A stretch of 64,000 nt of DNA. Source: DAOTVX01 sp034436015. GTDB taxonomy: Bacteria; Chloroflexota; Anaerolineae; Anaerolineales; Villigracilaceae. Location: positions 62,001 through 126,000 of the forward strand of contig DAOTWG010000005.1 of the NCBI GenBank assembly GCA_034436015.1, written 5' to 3'. Within the stretch, counting starts at the first letter, position 1, and each line of letters begins with the position of its first letter. The notes under the pieces are model-generated. The model saw only the letters and a program-made list of their open reading frames with translations, searched no databases and had not been told where the DNA came from. The position numbers were made by a program, and so were the translations under genes. Positions 62,911 through 64,000 of this stretch are shown piece by piece.

Positions 62911-63867
62911 TCATTCGTACTTGAGATACTTCTCGCTGCACCATCCAGCCGGGGACTCGATGCGTGCCCAGCCGTCCTTGCGCTCCAGCACGCGCACACG
63001 TTGACCGTACACGAGGTACCCTACGGCCGGATAGGAAGTGCCGGGGCCGCTGCGGACGTTCAAACTGCTTGCGGCGCAGGTGGCATAGAGATCCGTCATG
63101 GGCGGCGGCGTCGGTGGAACCGGCGAACCTTTCTCCAGGGCGCTCACGCGCCGCTCCAGCGAAACGATCCTTTGTTCCAGTTGCAGGTATTTCTGCTCGA
63201 GTACGACCAGGCGCGATTCTAGATCGCCGCCGGGGCCGGGGGCGGGGATAGGAATGCCAGCCATCTGATACAACTCCTCCAACGTGCCGTTGAAACGGTT
63301 CATGTCAACATTGTAACTTTCCGTGCCATAGGTGGGGCCATCCCCCTTTGAGGTATATTGCCAGAAAGTCCAGGTCTGCCAGGGCGCCGGCACAGTCGGA
63401 GCGCTGGCCGTCGTATAATGCGCGATCCAGAGACGGAATTGTTGCCAGTAAACGTCCGTGGAGCCGTAGGTGGTCCAGAAGACTGGAGCGGTGTAAATGA
63501 TGGGGGTATAACCGCGCGCCTTGAGTTGCTCGATGAAATCGCGCAGAGCAAGGCGCGCCGCCCCAACGTTATTATCCGCACGGCGTTGCTCATAATCCAC
63601 CACCGGCGGAAGTTCGCCGCGGTCGGCGTCCAGCAAGGTCGCGTAGTAATCGGCCTGATCGCGGGCCGACTTGGTGTAGTCCAGGTAATGGTAAGCGCCG
63701 CGCAATAGACCTGCATCCTTCGCCTTCTGCCAGTTCACTCTGAAGAGTGGATCGGTAAACGTGGCCTGAGAGGCCTTAATGAACACGAACGCCGCTCCCG
63801 CCGCCTTGGCCTTGACGGCATCCCAGTCCCCGTTCCACTTGGAAATGTCTATCCCAACAACAGTCAT
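62911..63867 (-). CDS. GH25 muramidase with coiled coil and SH3b domain
   Basis: The 318-residue protein has a GH25 barrel (about 1-205). It shows GIDISKWNGDW (with D7), and D91 and E93 in PPVVDYEQ, the catalytic pair. A Pro/Gly linker follows, then a coiled coil (about 215-248, LEQKYLQLEQRIVSLERRV) and an SH3b domain (about 255-318, SSLNVRSGPGTSYPAVGYLVYG). It cuts peptidoglycan glycan strands. There is no signal peptide, as in phage endolysins, so release would need lysis or a holin-like pathway. The gene is 47 bases upstream of the AAA gene and may share its transcript. Confidence 0.92.
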   Translation of the reverse strand: MTVVGIDISKWNGDWDAVKAKAAGAAFVFIKASQATFTDPLFRVNWQKAKDAGLLRGAYHYLDYTKSARDQADYYATLLDADRGELPPVVDYEQRRADNNVGAARLALRDFIEQLKARGYTPIIYTAPVFWTTYGSTDVYWQQFRLWIAHYTTASAPTVPAPWQTWTFWQYTSKGDGPTYGTESYNVDMNRFNGTLEELYQMAGIPIPAPGPGGDLESRLVVLEQKYLQLEQRIVSLERRVSALEKGSPVPPTPPPMTDLYATCAASSLNVRSGPGTSYPAVGYLVYGQRVRVLERKDGWARIESPAGWCSEKYLKYE

Positions 63868-63885
63868 GATCGCCTCCTTTCCAAA

Positions 63886-64000
63886 CTAGGCAACGGTAAG
63901 ATGAAGTGCAGCAAAGCGCCCCACATTGGCTTCCACATCTTGCAGGCAGAGCTTCTGGGCATGCCAGAAGGCGGGCGCCCAGATTTCAAAATAGTTCCCC
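63886..64000 (-). CDS. C-terminal end of a protein, possibly MraZ (partial)
   Basis: The last 37 codons of a gene that continues beyond the window read NYFEIWAPAFWHAQ, then VEANVGRFAALHLTVA and a TAG stop. The motif 'xFEIW...W' followed by about 20 residues is the typical end of MraZ, the repressor at the head of cell division clusters. Only the end is seen, so the call is weak. No mraW gene follows; a GH25 gene does, 18 bases away. Confidence 0.35.
   Translation of the reverse strand, partial: GNYFEIWAPAFWHAQKLCLQDVEANVGRFAALHLTVA

Noticed and set aside
49340..63867. Prophage suggested by a holin-like and a GH25 protein
   Set aside because: They are 13 kb apart, no capsid, tail, integrase or terminase genes exist, and both families are common in chromosomes.

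Overview
The window looks like chromosomal DNA of a Chloroflexota bacterium, probably of the Anaerolineae or a related class. This is an inference from GC-rich coding DNA, Thr/Pro-rich linkers behind lipoprotein signals, a DnaB-DnaD-DnaC replication cassette, a multi-GAF histidine kinase paired with a FIST protein, and TPR-rich signalling proteins. There is no rRNA, CRISPR array, insertion sequence or prophage. One tRNA (Gly, anticodon TCC) is present.

Layout. 1-4.2 kb (+): bifunctional nuclease, DnaB helicase, DnaD-like protein, and a helicase-loader ATPase with two fused DnaC-type AAA+ domains. 4.2-5.1 kb: a decayed EamA transporter. 5.2-14.7 kb (-): GT87 glycosyltransferase, M3 oligopeptidase, Gfo/Idh/MocA oxidoreductase, FIST protein and a 1333-residue histidine kinase. 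14.8-17.6 kb (-): fur-feoA-feoB ferrous iron uptake, with a Fur box over an extended -10 promoter. 17.7-24.6 kb (+): mutS2, tRNA-Gly, a frameshifted polyprenol/phytol-kinase-like gene, a Ser/Thr kinase with a propeller-like sensor and a PIG-V-like mannosyltransferase. 24.8-31.4 kb (-): gyrA/parC-type topoisomerase, degV, a CcrM-like adenine methyltransferase, and an anti-sigma/ECF sigma pair. 31.5-33.5 kb (+): prfA-prmC.

33.6-48.7 kb (-) is a complete xylan/xylo-oligosaccharide operon: LacI regulator, binding protein, two permeases, GH43, GH8, GH10, xylose isomerase, GH3, a mutarotase-like protein and xylulokinase. It starts from one strong sigma-70 promoter flanked by two LacI-type operators 138 bp apart. 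The 3' end of a decayed RbsC/XylH-type permease lies inside it, so an older xylose transporter seems to have been lost. Only the GH8 enzyme and the binding protein carry export signals, so most hydrolysis of imported oligosaccharides should be cytoplasmic.

49.3-55.5 kb (-) is a compact run: a Cas4-like nuclease split over two membrane-anchored reading frames, NAD kinase, a zinc-binding membrane protein, RecN, a PIG-L deacetylase, a GNAT acetyltransferase and a holin-like membrane protein. 55.9-64 kb (-) is the least explained region: a GH25 muramidase, an AAA+ ATPase, a 1012-residue TPR protein with an 'APDFW' N-terminal domain and a Cys repeat, a second TPR protein, and a three-helix membrane protein, all closely spaced or overlapping. 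This is the best candidate for an undescribed multi-protein system.

Several genes (EamA, polyprenol kinase, possibly the Cas4-like pair) are broken by single-base frame changes of the same sign. This could be real decay or consensus error.
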